Part shown: positions 1 to 9,193 of the stretch, piece after piece
Position numbering within the stretch: the stretch's first letter is position 1
How the letters are laid out: the number at the start of each line of letters is the position of its first letter
Assembly: GCA_020633625.1 (NCBI GenBank)
Contig: JACKDJ010000045.1
Location: 1-27,115 of the forward strand
Direction of reading: 5' to 3'
From: Myxococcales bacterium
GTDB lineage: Bacteria; Myxococcota_A; Bradymonadia; REDH01
Length of the DNA: 27,115 nucleotides
The notes under the pieces: generated by a model
Databases searched by the model: none
What the model saw: the letters and a program-made list of their open reading frames with translations, nothing else
What the model was told of the DNA's origin: nothing
Made by a program: the position numbers and the translations under genes

Positions 1-3000
1 CGCTGGAGTTCGACGGCCTCGAGGCGACGCCCGGCGAAGCGTGCGAGGCGGGGTGCGGCGCGGGGCGCCTGCTCTGCGATCCCGAGACGCAGTCGCTGTT
101 CTGTGATGGGCCCGAGACCAACGACTGCGGTGGGTGCGAGCCGCTCGCGGGACCGGTCGATGGTCGGTGCGGCTGTGGCAACGGCGGCCGCTGGGTGTGC
201 GACGGCACCGGCGTGATCTGCGAAGGGGGCGACACGAACGCTTGTGGCGGTTGCGGCCCACTCGGGGAGCAGCCGGGCAAGGCGTGCACGGACGGCGCCG
301 TGCGGATCTGCGTGTCGCGCGACGCGACCGCATGCGTGACCTTCAGCGCCGGCTCGAACGCGTGCGGCGGCGTGGTAGCTCTCGGCAACCTCCCCGGTGG
401 CGAGTGCGGCGCGTGCGAGTCGGGGACGTTCGCGTGCACCGGACCCGATGAAGTCGGCTGCTCCGGCGATCGAGCCGCGGCGGCCTTCAACGCGTGCGGC
501 GGCTGCACGCCCTTGGTAGGCGCCGACGGCGAAGCGTGCGGAACCTGCGGTCTTGGGACGCTGACCTGCAGCGGCGAAGACGCGCTGCGGTGTGATGGAG
601 ACCCGGGCGCGTCGGCCCTCAACGCTTGCGGAGGCTGCGCGGCGCTCGCGAACGCGCCCGGCACCGGCTGCGGGACGTGCGCTACTTGGCGCTGCGTCGG
701 CGGCGGCGTGCAGTGCCTCTCCGACCCTGCGGCCGCCGGCTGCGGCGGGACGCGAGTCACGTGCGCCGAGCTGAACTGCGGCGGCGAAAACCGGCGCTGC
801 ACCGAGGCCACCGCCAGCGACGATGCTGCGTGCGGAACGTGTCTCGATGGGTACGTGGAGCGGGCGGGCTCGTGCGAAGAGGTCGGCGTTCTACCGACGC
901 CTCCTGTCGGCGTGGCGGCCACGACGTCGCGACCGAACGACGTGCGTGTCACGTGGGAGCCAGTCACCGCAGCGACATCGTACGAGGTCGAGATCGACGG
1001 CTCTGGGACGTGGATCGCGGTCGCTTCGTCGCCGTACGACGACAGCGCCGCGCCCCCGCCGACGCTCACCGCGTGTGTGGCCGCTGCGAGCGACGGGGCG
1101 AGCGGCACCGAGGTCACGCTCACCTGCACCGGAGATGGCACGACGCCGGGCACCTCCCGGTCGTACCGCGTTCGTGCGGTCGGGACGGGAGGCACGAGCG
1201 GCGCGTCGGCCGCCGCGACCGGCAACCGCGTGGCCGGCGCACGCTCGTACCAATGGCAACGTTCGGCCGACGACAGCGACGCCGCCTACACGGACATCGG
1301 AGGTGCGCTCGCGGCGGCTGCGTCCACCGACACGATGAGCGGGATCACGCCGCCCGCTGTCCGGCGCTATCGAGCGGTGGTTTCGGCGTCGGGCGCGACG
1401 TCGGTCACGAGCAACGCCGACCGCGGCAACATCGCCGGCCTGCCCGACATCGTCACGCAGTCGGTGTCGTCGGCCACAGTCACCGACACCGCCGTGCAGC
1501 TGAGCGGCAGCGTGTCGAGCCTCGGCGGCGCGCCGGAGCTCGTCGACCACGGGTTCTGCGTCGGCCCGACCTCGAGCCCGACGCCCGGCGGGTCGGGCGT
1601 AACGTGCTCGGCGCTGGGGAGGCGGAGCACCGGCGCGTTCAACGAGACCGTGACGGGGCTGACTCCGGCCACGACCTATCACGTCCGCGCATTCGGCCGG
1701 AACGTCGCCGGCACCAGCTTCGGCACATCGCGCAGCTTCACCACGCTCGCCCCGGCTCTGGGGCCGCTCGGTGCCTCGTGCACGACCAGCGCGGACTGCG
1801 CGTCGGGCCTGTGCTCGTCCGACGCCGTCGACCCTGCGAACCACCGCTGCGTGCCGCTCGAGCTGCCGAGCGCGGCGGGCGGCGCGATGGAGTTCCGCTA
1901 CGTCCCGGCCACGCCGCCTGGCGGGTTCACGCAGGGCTCGCCGGTGCCAGAGGCCAACCGAGGGGCCGACGAGGTCCAGTGGCTCTCCAACGTCACCCGC
2001 GCGTACTTCGTCGCCGAGACGCCGGTGACGCAGGGACAGTGGAAGCAGGCGACGTTCCTGAGCAATCCGTCGTACTATCAAGACACTACCTGCGTCGAAG
2101 GCACGTGCCTCTCGGCAGAGAACGCCAACGACGCCGGCCCGGTCGAGCGGGTGGACTGGTGGTCGTCGGCGGCGTACGCGAACTGGCTGAGCGAGCAGGT
2201 CGGGCTCCCTCGCTGCTACACGTTCACGCCATCGAACTGGGACCGGACCGTCTCGAACTGGAGCGACGGGTACGGCAATGACGAGGTCACCGACGTAAGC
2301 TGGGCAGGTCCCGGCTGCGCCGGATACCGACTGCCGACCGAGAGCGAGCGCGAGTGGGCGACCCGCGGCCCCGTCGCATCGGGGACGCTGACCACCGCGT
2401 TCTACTGGGGCCCGTCTGCCGATGGCGCCTATATGTGGTACAACGAGAACGCTGGACTTCGCACACAGACGCCGGGTTCCAGGCTTGGCAACGCCTACGC
2501 GTTGCGGGATATGAGCGGGAACGTCTGGGAGTGGGTGTGGGACTGGTACGGCGACTACCCGGTGGGATCCCGCACCGACTACGCCGGACCGTCATCGGGG
2601 TCCGACCGAGTCAGTCGAGGCGGGAGCTGGTACAACTTCGGCTTGTATGCTCGCTCGGCGTCTCGCGGGTACGGCAATCCAGGCGAGACTCATGGAAACG
2701 TAGGCTTCCGGCTGGCGCGCACCGTAGTGGTTCCTGGCCTGGCACTGGGCGAGGCGTGCACGGCCAACGCGGAGTGCACATCGAGCTTGTGCTCGACCGA
2801 TGCCGTCGACGCTTCGAACCGTCGCTGTGTGCCGCTCGAGCTGCCGAGCGCGTCGGGCGGCGCCATGGAGTTCCGCTACGTACCCGCGACACCGGTCGAC
2901 GGGTTCGCGCAGGGCTCGCCCGACGAAGAAGAGGGGCGCGACTTCGACGAGTCGCAGTGGCAGTCGACGATCACCCGCGCCTACTTCGTTGGGCGCACAG

Positions 3001-3680
3001 AGGTCACGCAGGGCCAGTGGAAGGCGGCGACCGGCACGGTGAATCCAGCCGAGTGGACCTCGTGTGGCGACGGCTGCCCGGTGGAGCGCGTGGACTGGTG
3101 GTCGGCGGCAGCGTACGCGAACTGGCTAACGGAGCAGGCGGGTCTGGAGCGGTGTTACGCGTTCACGCCAACGGACTGGGATCGCACGGTGGCGAACTGG
3201 CGCGACGGCGACTTCGACAACGGCACCGCCGCGGTCTCGATCACGTGGGCCGACCCGGCGTGCTCAGGCTACCGCCTGCCGAGCGAGACGGAGTGGGAGT
3301 GGGCAGCGCGCGGCCCGGTCGCTTCGGGCACGCTCACGACGCCGTACTACTGGGGTGTGGCCCCAGATGCCGCGTACCTGTGGTACATCGGGACACCCAG
3401 CGCGCAACCCGCGCCCGTGGGGCTGAAGCTCGCCAACGCGTATGGTCTGCGCGACATGAGCGGCAATGTTTGGGAGTCGGTGTGGGACTACTTCGGCGAC
3501 TACCCGTCGGGCGCGCGTACCGACTACCTGGGCCCAGCATCGGGCTCGGGGCGCGTGACGCGGGGAGGCGGCTGGAACGGCACCGCGTCGCCCGCAAGGT
3601 CCGCCGGACGAGACTGGGGCGGCGCCGGCGACCGGTACGACAACCTCGGGTTCCGTTTGGTGAGGACCGCCGAGCCGTGA
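1..3680 (+). CDS. Large secreted Cys-rich / FN3-like / double FGE-sulfatase-like domain protein (5' partial)
   Basis: The reading frame is open from base 3 to the TGA at 3678-3680, so the gene starts upstream of the window; the GTG at 195 is only an internal codon. From base 3 to about 860 it carries Cys-rich repeats keyed by an N-[AD]-C-G-G motif. About 900-1750 holds FN3-like beta domains (a TWEPV...YEVEIDG stretch and an LTPATTYHVRAFG stretch). Two copies of a module then follow (about 1767-2730 and 2745-3677). Each has a small Cys motif, then an FGE/SUMF1-type fold recognised by MEFRYVPATP, VTQGQWK, VERVDWWSAAAYANWL, GYRLPTE/SE, LRDMSGNVWE and RGGxW...GFRL. In true formylglycine-generating enzymes two Cys lie just after RGGSW; here neither copy has Cys there, so an oxidase role is unlikely and binding or structure is more plausible. 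It is probably exported or on the cell surface, but the N-terminus is not visible. Confidence 0.88.
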   Translation, partial: LEFDGLEATPGEACEAGCGAGRLLCDPETQSLFCDGPETNDCGGCEPLAGPVDGRCGCGNGGRWVCDGTGVICEGGDTNACGGCGPLGEQPGKACTDGAVRICVSRDATACVTFSAGSNACGGVVALGNLPGGECGACESGTFACTGPDEVGCSGDRAAAAFNACGGCTPLVGADGEACGTCGLGTLTCSGEDALRCDGDPGASALNACGGCAALANAPGTGCGTCATWRCVGGGVQCLSDPAAAGCGGTRVTCAELNCGGENRRCTEATASDDAACGTCLDGYVERAGSCEEVGVLPTPPVGVAATTSRPNDVRVTWEPVTAATSYEVEIDGSGTWIAVASSPYDDSAAPPPTLTACVAAASDGASGTEVTLTCTGDGTTPGTSRSYRVRAVGTGGTSGASAAATGNRVAGARSYQWQRSADDSDAAYTDIGGALAAAASTDTMSGITPPAVRRYRAVVSASGATSVTSNADRGNIAGLPDIVTQSVSSATVTDTAVQLSGSVSSLGGAPELVDHGFCVGPTSSPTPGGSGVTCSALGRRSTGAFNETVTGLTPATTYHVRAFGRNVAGTSFGTSRSFTTLAPALGPLGASCTTSADCASGLCSSDAVDPANHRCVPLELPSAAGGAMEFRYVPATPPGGFTQGSPVPEANRGADEVQWLSNVTRAYFVAETPVTQGQWKQATFLSNPSYYQDTTCVEGTCLSAENANDAGPVERVDWWSSAAYANWLSEQVGLPRCYTFTPSNWDRTVSNWSDGYGNDEVTDVSWAGPGCAGYRLPTESEREWATRGPVASGTLTTAFYWGPSADGAYMWYNENAGLRTQTPGSRLGNAYALRDMSGNVWEWVWDWYGDYPVGSRTDYAGPSSGSDRVSRGGSWYNFGLYARSASRGYGNPGETHGNVGFRLARTVVVPGLALGEACTANAECTSSLCSTDAVDASNRRCVPLELPSASGGAMEFRYVPATPVDGFAQGSPDEEEGRDFDESQWQSTITRAYFVGRTEVTQGQWKAATGTVNPAEWTSCGDGCPVERVDWWSAAAYANWLTEQAGLERCYAFTPTDWDRTVANWRDGDFDNGTAAVSITWADPACSGYRLPSETEWEWAARGPVASGTLTTPYYWGVAPDAAYLWYIGTPSAQPAPVGLKLANAYGLRDMSGNVWESVWDYFGDYPSGARTDYLGPASGSGRVTRGGGWNGTASPARSAGRDWGGAGDRYDNLGFRLVRTAEP
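120..860 (+). repeat. Cys-rich tandem repeat array inside the first CDS
   Basis: The N-[AD]-C-G-G motif recurs with its Asn codon at 120, 237, 357, 489 and 621, a period of 117-132 bases (about 39-44 residues). Each unit continues with a proline-leucine or similar step, a PGxxCG turn and a CxG ending. The third copy has Val where the others have the last Cys of the motif. This is a protein-level repeat, typical of disulfide-rich surface proteins of myxobacteria. Confidence 0.75.
1767..3677 (+). repeat. Internal duplication of the Cys-motif plus FGE-like module
   Basis: Copy A (about 1767-2730) and copy B (about 2745-3677) align along their length. Both begin with LGxxC then a DC/EC...LCSxDAVD Cys motif, continue with RCVPLELPSAxGGAMEFRYV, and end with GFRLxRT. 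Long stretches are also near-identical at DNA level (for example around 1849-1905 and 2827-2883). This points to an in-gene tandem duplication followed by divergence. Confidence 0.8.
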
Positions 3681-3932
3681 GGGAGCGGGCCCGCGGAGCG
3701 GCGACGGGCCGCGGCGAGGCGAGGCGCTCGGAGCAGGCTCGCGGTTGTCGTCGTCTCCGACTGTGACGGTCGACGTCGTGCTCCGCAGGCGCGTCCCGCT
3801 GCTCAGGGAAGGGGGCTCGCGTGCGACTTTAAGCAGGACTTGATCGACGCTCCCACGCGACCGAACGAGCGCCTGCAGGCGGCGTTGTCCCAGCCAGTGC
3901 GGCCACACGCAGCCTCCGCCGCCGCTCACCCC

Positions 3933-5054
3933 TCACCCAAGAACCACCTCCGCCAGCTTCGCGACCAGACGTGACCGCGGCGGGAGCTCTCCCGGCCGCA
4001 CCCAGCGCGTCTCGTCGTACCCCGCCGGCGTCCACTCCGACGCGTCGCCAACCTCGGCGACCATCGCGACGACTCGCATCTGTATGTGACTGAACGTGTG
4101 CTCGACCACGCCCGCTTCGCCGAGCCCCGGCAGAGGTTGACCAAACAGCGCCGCTGCTACCGCGCCTGCGCCGTCGTTCGGGTCGACGGGCGGCGACATA
4201 GGGTATTGCCACAGTCCGCTCAACAGGCCTCCGCCGGACCGGCGTGCCATCAGTGTTGCGCCGTCTGAGCGGCGCAGCGCGAAGGCGATCCGGGTCTCGG
4301 GCCTCGGCGCGGTGCGTGGCGGCCGCACTGGATAGGTCTCGGGGTCGCCCGCCGCATGCGCGGCGCAGCGGTCGGCGAGCGGGCAGTCTCGGCAGATGGG
4401 GGCGCGCGGCTTGCACACGGTCGCGCCGAGCTCCATCAGCGCTTGGTTCACGTCGCCCGGCCGCGTACCGGTCGCCACAGAAGCGGCAGCGTCCCAGATC
4501 GTGGCGTCACCCCCCGACGGCATCGTCGCGCCGTGGGCGAGGACCCGGGAGAGCACGCGCGCGACGTTGCCGTCTACGGCCGGCGTCGGCTGTCGAAACG
4601 CGATCGAGGCGATCGCGCCCGCGGAGTAGCGGCCGATGCCGGGTAGCGTAGCAAGCTCGTCGGCGGTGTTTGGGAAGCCGCCGCGCGCGTGGATGTCGGC
4701 CGCCGCGCGGCGCAGGTTGCGGGCGCGGGAGTAGTAGCCGAGGCCTTGCCAGAGCTCGAAGACCTCCTCCTCGGAGGCCGCGGCGAGGGCGGCTACGTCG
4801 GGAAACCGGGCCATCCAGCGGCGAAAGTAGGGCGCGGCCGTGTCGACGCGCGTCTGCTGGCACATGATCTCGGAGATCCAGACCGCGTATGGGTCGGCCG
4901 TCTCTCGCCACGGCAGCGGGCGCTTTGCGCCGTCGAACCAACGGAGCAGCGCATCGCGGAGCGCCGTAGCGTCGGCGACGGGTCCGGACGGCGCAGAGCT
5001 CGGACGCGCGCTCGGCGTGTTGCCGCCCCCGTCGCTCGACCGGGCCCGAGCCAT
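3933..5054 (-). CDS. mutY: Adenine DNA glycosylase MutY
   Basis: Base-excision repair glycosylase that removes adenine mispaired with 8-oxoguanine. The 373-residue product has the MutY HhH-GPD core: a PLPWR motif near residue 46, the catalytic Glu62 in SEIMCQQTRV, the helix-hairpin-helix LPGIGRYSAGAI (138-149) and the VDGNV Asp161. The iron-sulfur loop is Cys214-x6-Cys221-x2-Cys224-x5-Cys230. A NUDIX-like C-terminal domain with GLLSGLWQYP, used by the family for 8-oxoG recognition, follows. The ATG at 5054-5052 shares one base with the TGA of the upstream lipoprotein gene (TGATG), so translation is probably coupled. The reading frame continues upstream of this ATG, but there it is a shadow of the lipoprotein gene. 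It is the last gene of a minus-strand group ttcA - lipoprotein - mutY. Confidence 0.95.
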   Translation of the reverse strand: MARARSSDGGGNTPSARPSSAPSGPVADATALRDALLRWFDGAKRPLPWRETADPYAVWISEIMCQQTRVDTAAPYFRRWMARFPDVAALAAASEEEVFELWQGLGYYSRARNLRRAAADIHARGGFPNTADELATLPGIGRYSAGAIASIAFRQPTPAVDGNVARVLSRVLAHGATMPSGGDATIWDAAASVATGTRPGDVNQALMELGATVCKPRAPICRDCPLADRCAAHAAGDPETYPVRPPRTAPRPETRIAFALRRSDGATLMARRSGGGLLSGLWQYPMSPPVDPNDGAGAVAAALFGQPLPGLGEAGVVEHTFSHIQMRVVAMVAEVGDASEWTPAGYDETRWVRPGELPPRSRLVAKLAEVVLG

Positions 5055-8002
5055 CAGTGGCAGTCGCCGTCGTGCGCGGGTGCCTCGTGCAGCGTGGGGA
5101 TCGCGTCGATGACCTCGCTCGCGCGCGCCGCCCGCTTCGGCGCGACGACGACCGGGTTCGTGTACACACACTCCTTGCCGCCGGGCGCCGTGTAGCCGTC
5201 GCCGTCTACGTCGACGTAGATCGGGTTCGTGACGACGCGGGGGATGCCCCAGCCGTCGAACTGCGAGAACACGCGTGGCAACGGGTCGAGGCCGTGCGCG
5301 ACGACTACGATGTGGGCGTCTTGCGCGAGCGTCAGCGGAACGACGGTGTCGAGCTTGACGACGCCGTTCGGGTCGGTCGCCTCGATCCACGCGACCTCGT
5401 CGCAGTTTGCAAACACCTGCACGGCGGCGACGTCGACCTCGGGGAGCGCCTCGACGTGGATCCGCAGCAGCGCGCGGCCGCCATCCGCGACCACGGTGTC
5501 GCCGAGCGTCCCGGAGCCGATCGAGACGCGAGCGAAGGCGCCCGTCGAGACGAGGGCGCGCCCCGAGAGCATCGAGTCGACGAGCATCGCGTCTTCGAAC
5601 TGACCCGGATCGTCGGTCGGTGACGCGAAGTACGTCGCCGGCGTCGACTCCGTCGGGACGTCGTGTGTGTCGGTGACGCCGGTCGCCGTGATCGCGTGGC
5701 CGAGGTTGAGGTAGCTCATCCAGTCGTCGAAGATGCCGGTCTCGCGGGGGCGGGCCGGGTCGACGAAGATGACGCGGTGGCCGTTCACGAGCTCGATCGT
5801 GTCGAAGTCCCAGCTCCACAGGTCCGCGTCGGGCTCAAAGCCCAAGAGCGTCGGGTCCGGCAGGCGCGGGAGGCCCGTGAGGCGGTCGTAGTCGACCAAA
5901 CACATATAGCTGCAGCCGAGCCGCGGATGGTTCAGCGCGACGACCTGTGCGCCGCGTGCGCGCGACGCCGCGAAGAGCTCCCGCATGTCGGCGTAGTGCC
6001 AGTCGACCTGAAGGCCACGCACCGCCTCGCTCGTACGGTCCGGGAACGGATACGCGTTCGAGTGCTCCGGCAGCGGCGGCGTCACCTCCTCGCCGAGTAC
6101 CGTCGCGACAAACGGACTCAGACCCGCCCGCGCGAAGTCCGGCGCCCAAGGGATGATCGCCTCGTGGTCCGTGCTCACCGCTACCTCGACACCTTCGGCC
6201 GCAAGGCTCAGCGCGCGCATGGGCACCGTCACGGCGCTGTCGGGGCTCGGCCCGCCGTGCACGTGGCCGTCCATCAGCATGTAGTCGGTCGTGTCGACCA
6301 CTCGGGGCAGGAGGGCGGCAACGGTCGCGACGCCACGCGAGGGCACCGTGACCGCCTGCGAGTATGGCGCGTGCTCGAAGCCACGAGTGACGACGACGTC
6401 GTATGTGCCGGGCGGGAGCGGCGTCTCTGTCGGGGTGCCCAGCGAGAAGGAGGTCGCGACGCGGCGGGGCCCGTCGAACACGGTCACCCGCGTCGGCATC
6501 GGCTGGCCAAACCCGTCGGTCGACGAGACGGACAGGGCACCCGGAGGGCCGAGCTCGATGCGGGCGGTCGTCGCGTCGGCCTCGAGGGCGAGGGCGTCGG
6601 GGGCCGCGCGGCCCGGGGCGAGGGCGCGGAGCCGTGTGGCCCGGTTCGCGAGGCCGACCAGCGTGCCGTCGAACGCGCCGTCACCGACGTAGAAGCCGTC
6701 GATCGCGCGCCACTCGCCGCGTGGGCTCTGCTGCTCGAACACCACCTCGGCGCCCGACACCGGCTCGCCCGTCTCGGCGTCGACGACGTCGATGTGCAGG
6801 TCGCGCGGATTCCAAGACGCGCCCGGCAGCGGGCGCTCCATCGCTGCGACGAGCGGCTCCATCGCGCTGTGGATCCCGCCGCGGCCGACGGAGAGCAGGA
6901 AGGTGTCGGTGCGGCTCGTCCCGGGCGCGATCGGCGCGCTCGACAGGAACTGGTCCGCGTCGACCAGCGCGTCGACTCCGGCGATGGAGACGAGCCCCGT
7001 GCGCGCGCCGGGGATCGCCACGCCGAGCGCGTGGTCGCGGGCGAGCGACACGATCGCCGGGACGCCGATGTCCACTCCGATCCCGCCGAAGTCGAGGCGG
7101 TCGTCGACGTAGTTCGTGCGCACGGCCGTGTCGCCGAAGAAGTTCACGAGGCCGGTCAGGACGGCGACGGGGGCGGTGCCCGGGTTCGTCAGCGACACCT
7201 CCATGCGGAGCGTCGGAGAGTCCGGCTCGAGCACGTAGTCCACGGCGACCCCAACGCCGAGCGGTCCGCTGTAGCCGTGGGGAGCGTCGGCGAGGAAGGC
7301 GCGCTTGATGAGCTCGAGCTCGATGAGCCAGAAGTAGTCGTCGGCCCCGGTGACGCGGACGCGCGCCTCGCCGCCGTCTGCGCCGTCGTCGACGACCTCG
7401 ATTGAGTCGACGCGCAGGCCGCGCAGCGACGAGCTGGTGAACTCGCCGAGGTTCAGCGAGCCGAGGATGACGCCGAGCTCGTCGAAGCGCTCCGGGGTGA
7501 CCTGCGCGCAGGCGTCGAGCGCGACGGCGTCGATCGGCTGGCCCACGTAGTACCAGTACGTCTTTCGCACGTCGTGCTGGCCTTGGATCACGAAGGCGGC
7601 GCGGTCGTTCATGAGGACGACGTCGCCCGGCCCACCAAGCGCCGACGGACCGGAGAGTGGCCGGGCGCCGTCGGGGGCGAACGCGGCGAGCGCGCGGCCC
7701 GGCGCCTGGCACGGCAAGCCGAGGATCGCGGGGTCGTCGCTGGCGCCGTCTGCCGAGTCGCCGTCGCCGTCGGGGGTCGTGTCGCCGTCGCCCGCGTCGC
7801 CGTCGCTCGCGTCGGCGGTGGCGTCGGTGGAAGCGTCGCCAGGAGCGTCGACGGTGACGTCGGTGTCGTCAGCGGGCGCATCGTCGTCGCACGCGGCCAA
7901 CGCCACCAGTGCGCCGGCTACGGCGAGGCCGAGTCGCCATCCCGCGCGCGGAGGTGCAGCCCCGAGAGTTGAAGCGAGGGCGGTGGGTCGAGGCTTGTTC
8001 AT
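5054..8002 (-). CDS. CehA/McbA-type PHP metallohydrolase lipoprotein
   Basis: Predicted 982-residue secreted lipoprotein. The start is ATG at 8002, chosen because it gives a signal peptide ending in the lipobox LAAC with Cys38; the frame stays open upstream to 8344 but that part lies over ttcA. After Cys38 there is an Asp-rich linker (about 39-91), then beta-rich regions. From about residue 575 comes a PHP-type metallohydrolase domain: DGHVHG (His580, His582), an STDHE motif, GEEVT, ALNHPRLG and TGVTDTHD. These are the metal-ligand motifs of CehA/McbA-like proteins, which act on esters or phosphoesters in the few known cases; the substrate here is unknown. The C-terminus has a DVDGDGYTAPGG calcium-loop-like stretch. 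It lies 107 bases downstream of ttcA and overlaps mutY by one base. Confidence 0.86.
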   Translation of the reverse strand: MNKPRPTALASTLGAAPPRAGWRLGLAVAGALVALAACDDDAPADDTDVTVDAPGDASTDATADASDGDAGDGDTTPDGDGDSADGASDDPAILGLPCQAPGRALAAFAPDGARPLSGPSALGGPGDVVLMNDRAAFVIQGQHDVRKTYWYYVGQPIDAVALDACAQVTPERFDELGVILGSLNLGEFTSSSLRGLRVDSIEVVDDGADGGEARVRVTGADDYFWLIELELIKRAFLADAPHGYSGPLGVGVAVDYVLEPDSPTLRMEVSLTNPGTAPVAVLTGLVNFFGDTAVRTNYVDDRLDFGGIGVDIGVPAIVSLARDHALGVAIPGARTGLVSIAGVDALVDADQFLSSAPIAPGTSRTDTFLLSVGRGGIHSAMEPLVAAMERPLPGASWNPRDLHIDVVDAETGEPVSGAEVVFEQQSPRGEWRAIDGFYVGDGAFDGTLVGLANRATRLRALAPGRAAPDALALEADATTARIELGPPGALSVSSTDGFGQPMPTRVTVFDGPRRVATSFSLGTPTETPLPPGTYDVVVTRGFEHAPYSQAVTVPSRGVATVAALLPRVVDTTDYMLMDGHVHGGPSPDSAVTVPMRALSLAAEGVEVAVSTDHEAIIPWAPDFARAGLSPFVATVLGEEVTPPLPEHSNAYPFPDRTSEAVRGLQVDWHYADMRELFAASRARGAQVVALNHPRLGCSYMCLVDYDRLTGLPRLPDPTLLGFEPDADLWSWDFDTIELVNGHRVIFVDPARPRETGIFDDWMSYLNLGHAITATGVTDTHDVPTESTPATYFASPTDDPGQFEDAMLVDSMLSGRALVSTGAFARVSIGSGTLGDTVVADGGRALLRIHVEALPEVDVAAVQVFANCDEVAWIEATDPNGVVKLDTVVPLTLAQDAHIVVVAHGLDPLPRVFSQFDGWGIPRVVTNPIYVDVDGDGYTAPGGKECVYTNPVVVAPKRAARASEVIDAIPTLHEAPAHDGDCH
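7730..7888 (-). repeat. Asp/Gly/Ala-rich low-complexity linker of the lipoprotein
   Basis: About 50 residues directly after lipobox Cys38 consist almost only of D, G, A, S and T, encoded by repetitive GAC/GCG/GTC-type triplets (seen on the plus strand as gtcgccgtcg-like runs). Such acidic spacers after the lipid anchor are common in myxobacterial lipoproteins and probably hold the enzyme domain away from the membrane. The repetitive DNA could expand or contract. Confidence 0.7.
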
Positions 8003-8109
8003 GGGTCCGACTCGCGGCTGTGACAGGGCCGTCACAGTACACCGAGTTCCGCGACACACAAGCTGACGGGGGGCATCGGTGGTCGAGTCAGGGCGCGGCA
8101 GGGCGTCGC

Positions 8110-8886
8110 CTAGTCGGGCAGCCCGACGCGCGCTCGCAGATCGAGGTCGAGCAGGTGCGAGACGTTCACGTTGCCGAGCGCCGCCATCATGTTCCCCTTG
8201 ATGCGCGGGTTCTCTGCGGCGAGACCGTTGAGCAGCGCCTTCATCTGCTGCCGCTGAAGGTTGTCTTGCGAGCCGCATAGGTCGCAGGGGACGATCGGGA
8301 ACTGCTTGGCGGCGGCGTACGTCGCGATGTCGTCTTCGTCGCACAGCGCGAGCGGGCGGATCACCGTGTTGCGCCCGTCGTCGCTGTAGACCTTCGGCGG
8401 CATCGTCGCGAGCTTGCCGCCGAAGAAGAGGTTGAGCAGCGCCGTGTGGAGGATGTCGTCGCGGTGGTGGCCAAGCGCGATCTTGGTGCAGCCGAGGTCG
8501 ACGGCGACGTCGTAGAGGATGCCGCGGCGCAGGCGGGAGCAGAGGGAGCAGTAGGTCTTCCCCTCAGGGATCTTCTCGGTGACGACGGCGTAGGTGTCCT
8601 TGCTGACCATCCGGTGCTCGTAGCCGTGCTCGACGAGGTAGTCGGAGATCACGTGGGCCGGAAACCCGGGGTGGCCCTGGTCGAGGTTTACGGCGACGAG
8701 CGACATCTCGAACGGGACGACGGTCTGCATGAGCCGCAGAAGATGGAGCATCGCCCACGAGTCCTTGCCGCCCGACAAGCAGACCATGATGCGGTCGTTG
8801 GGCTCGAAGAGCCGAAACTGCTTCGAGGCGCGCTGCACGTGTCGAAGGAGGCGGCGCTCGAGGGCGTCGGTGTCGGTCGCGTTCAT
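8110..8886 (-). CDS. ttcA: tRNA 2-thiocytidine(32) synthetase TtcA
   Basis: Cytosolic ATP-dependent enzyme that thiolates C32 of certain tRNAs. The 258-residue product has the PP-loop SGGKDS (residues 38-43), the paired Cys of CSLCSRLRRGILY (Cys113, Cys116) and CDLCGSQ.NLQRQ (Cys201). These correspond to the Fe-S ligands of the Escherichia coli enzyme. The GHHRDDI motif is also present. It lacks the C-terminal tail of the E. coli protein (about 310 residues), which is usual in many relatives. The ATG at 8886 places the PP-loop about as far from the N-terminus as expected; an in-frame ATG at 9042 would add a Pro/Arg-rich stretch unlike the family. It is the first gene of the minus-strand group with the PHP lipoprotein and mutY. 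Confidence 0.94.
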   Translation of the reverse strand: MNATDTDALERRLLRHVQRASKQFRLFEPNDRIMVCLSGGKDSWAMLHLLRLMQTVVPFEMSLVAVNLDQGHPGFPAHVISDYLVEHGYEHRMVSKDTYAVVTEKIPEGKTYCSLCSRLRRGILYDVAVDLGCTKIALGHHRDDILHTALLNLFFGGKLATMPPKVYSDDGRNTVIRPLALCDEDDIATYAAAKQFPIVPCDLCGSQDNLQRQQMKALLNGLAAENPRIKGNMMAALGNVNVSHLLDLDLRARVGLPD

Positions 8887-9193
8887 CGGTGGCGTGGTGC
8901 GAGGCGGGCCGAACAGGCAGCGCGGCAGGTAGCGCGGCCGGTTTGCGATGGCAAGGCGAGGCTGGGGTGGTGCGGGGTCCCGGGCGGGTGGGGGTAGGCA
9001 GACGTGGCACCAGGTCGGTGACGCGCGCAGGGGTGGCGTCATGTGTGTCTTGGTGGGGCGTTGTAAATCACTGTAAGATGCTGAAATTGCAACAGAATTG
9101 CTCTCAAATTCCTGGACAGTGGCGCGCGGGCTGCGTACGGTGGCAGGACCAACGAGAGCCCGTCAGCGGGCGCCTCCGTGCACCGGCATCACG
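8887..9193. promoter_or_regulatory. Divergent intergenic region between ttcA and the GGDEF gene
   Basis: This 307-base non-coding stretch separates two divergent starts. Most of it is as GC-rich as the genes, but about 9055-9115 is clearly AT-richer (ttgtaaatcactgtaagatg, gaaattgcaacagaattgct), as expected for a promoter of the plus-strand GGDEF gene. No convincing paired -35/-10 or sigma-54 box can be fixed by eye. I see no RNA gene here. Confidence 0.4.

Noticed and set aside
3870..3881. 12-base palindrome CGCCTGCAGGCG after mutY
   Set aside because: No loop and no T-run; expected by chance in GC-rich DNA.
5663..7405. Plus-strand open frame of 580 codons
   Set aside because: Antisense shadow of the PHP lipoprotein gene.
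8996..9030. Sigma-54-like box (TGGCAC near 9006)
   Set aside because: The TTGC half is missing at the required distance.
8887..9042. Upstream start for ttcA at 9042
   Set aside because: The added 52 residues are Pro/Arg-rich and unlike TtcA, and the ATG at 8886 fits the family length before the PP-loop.
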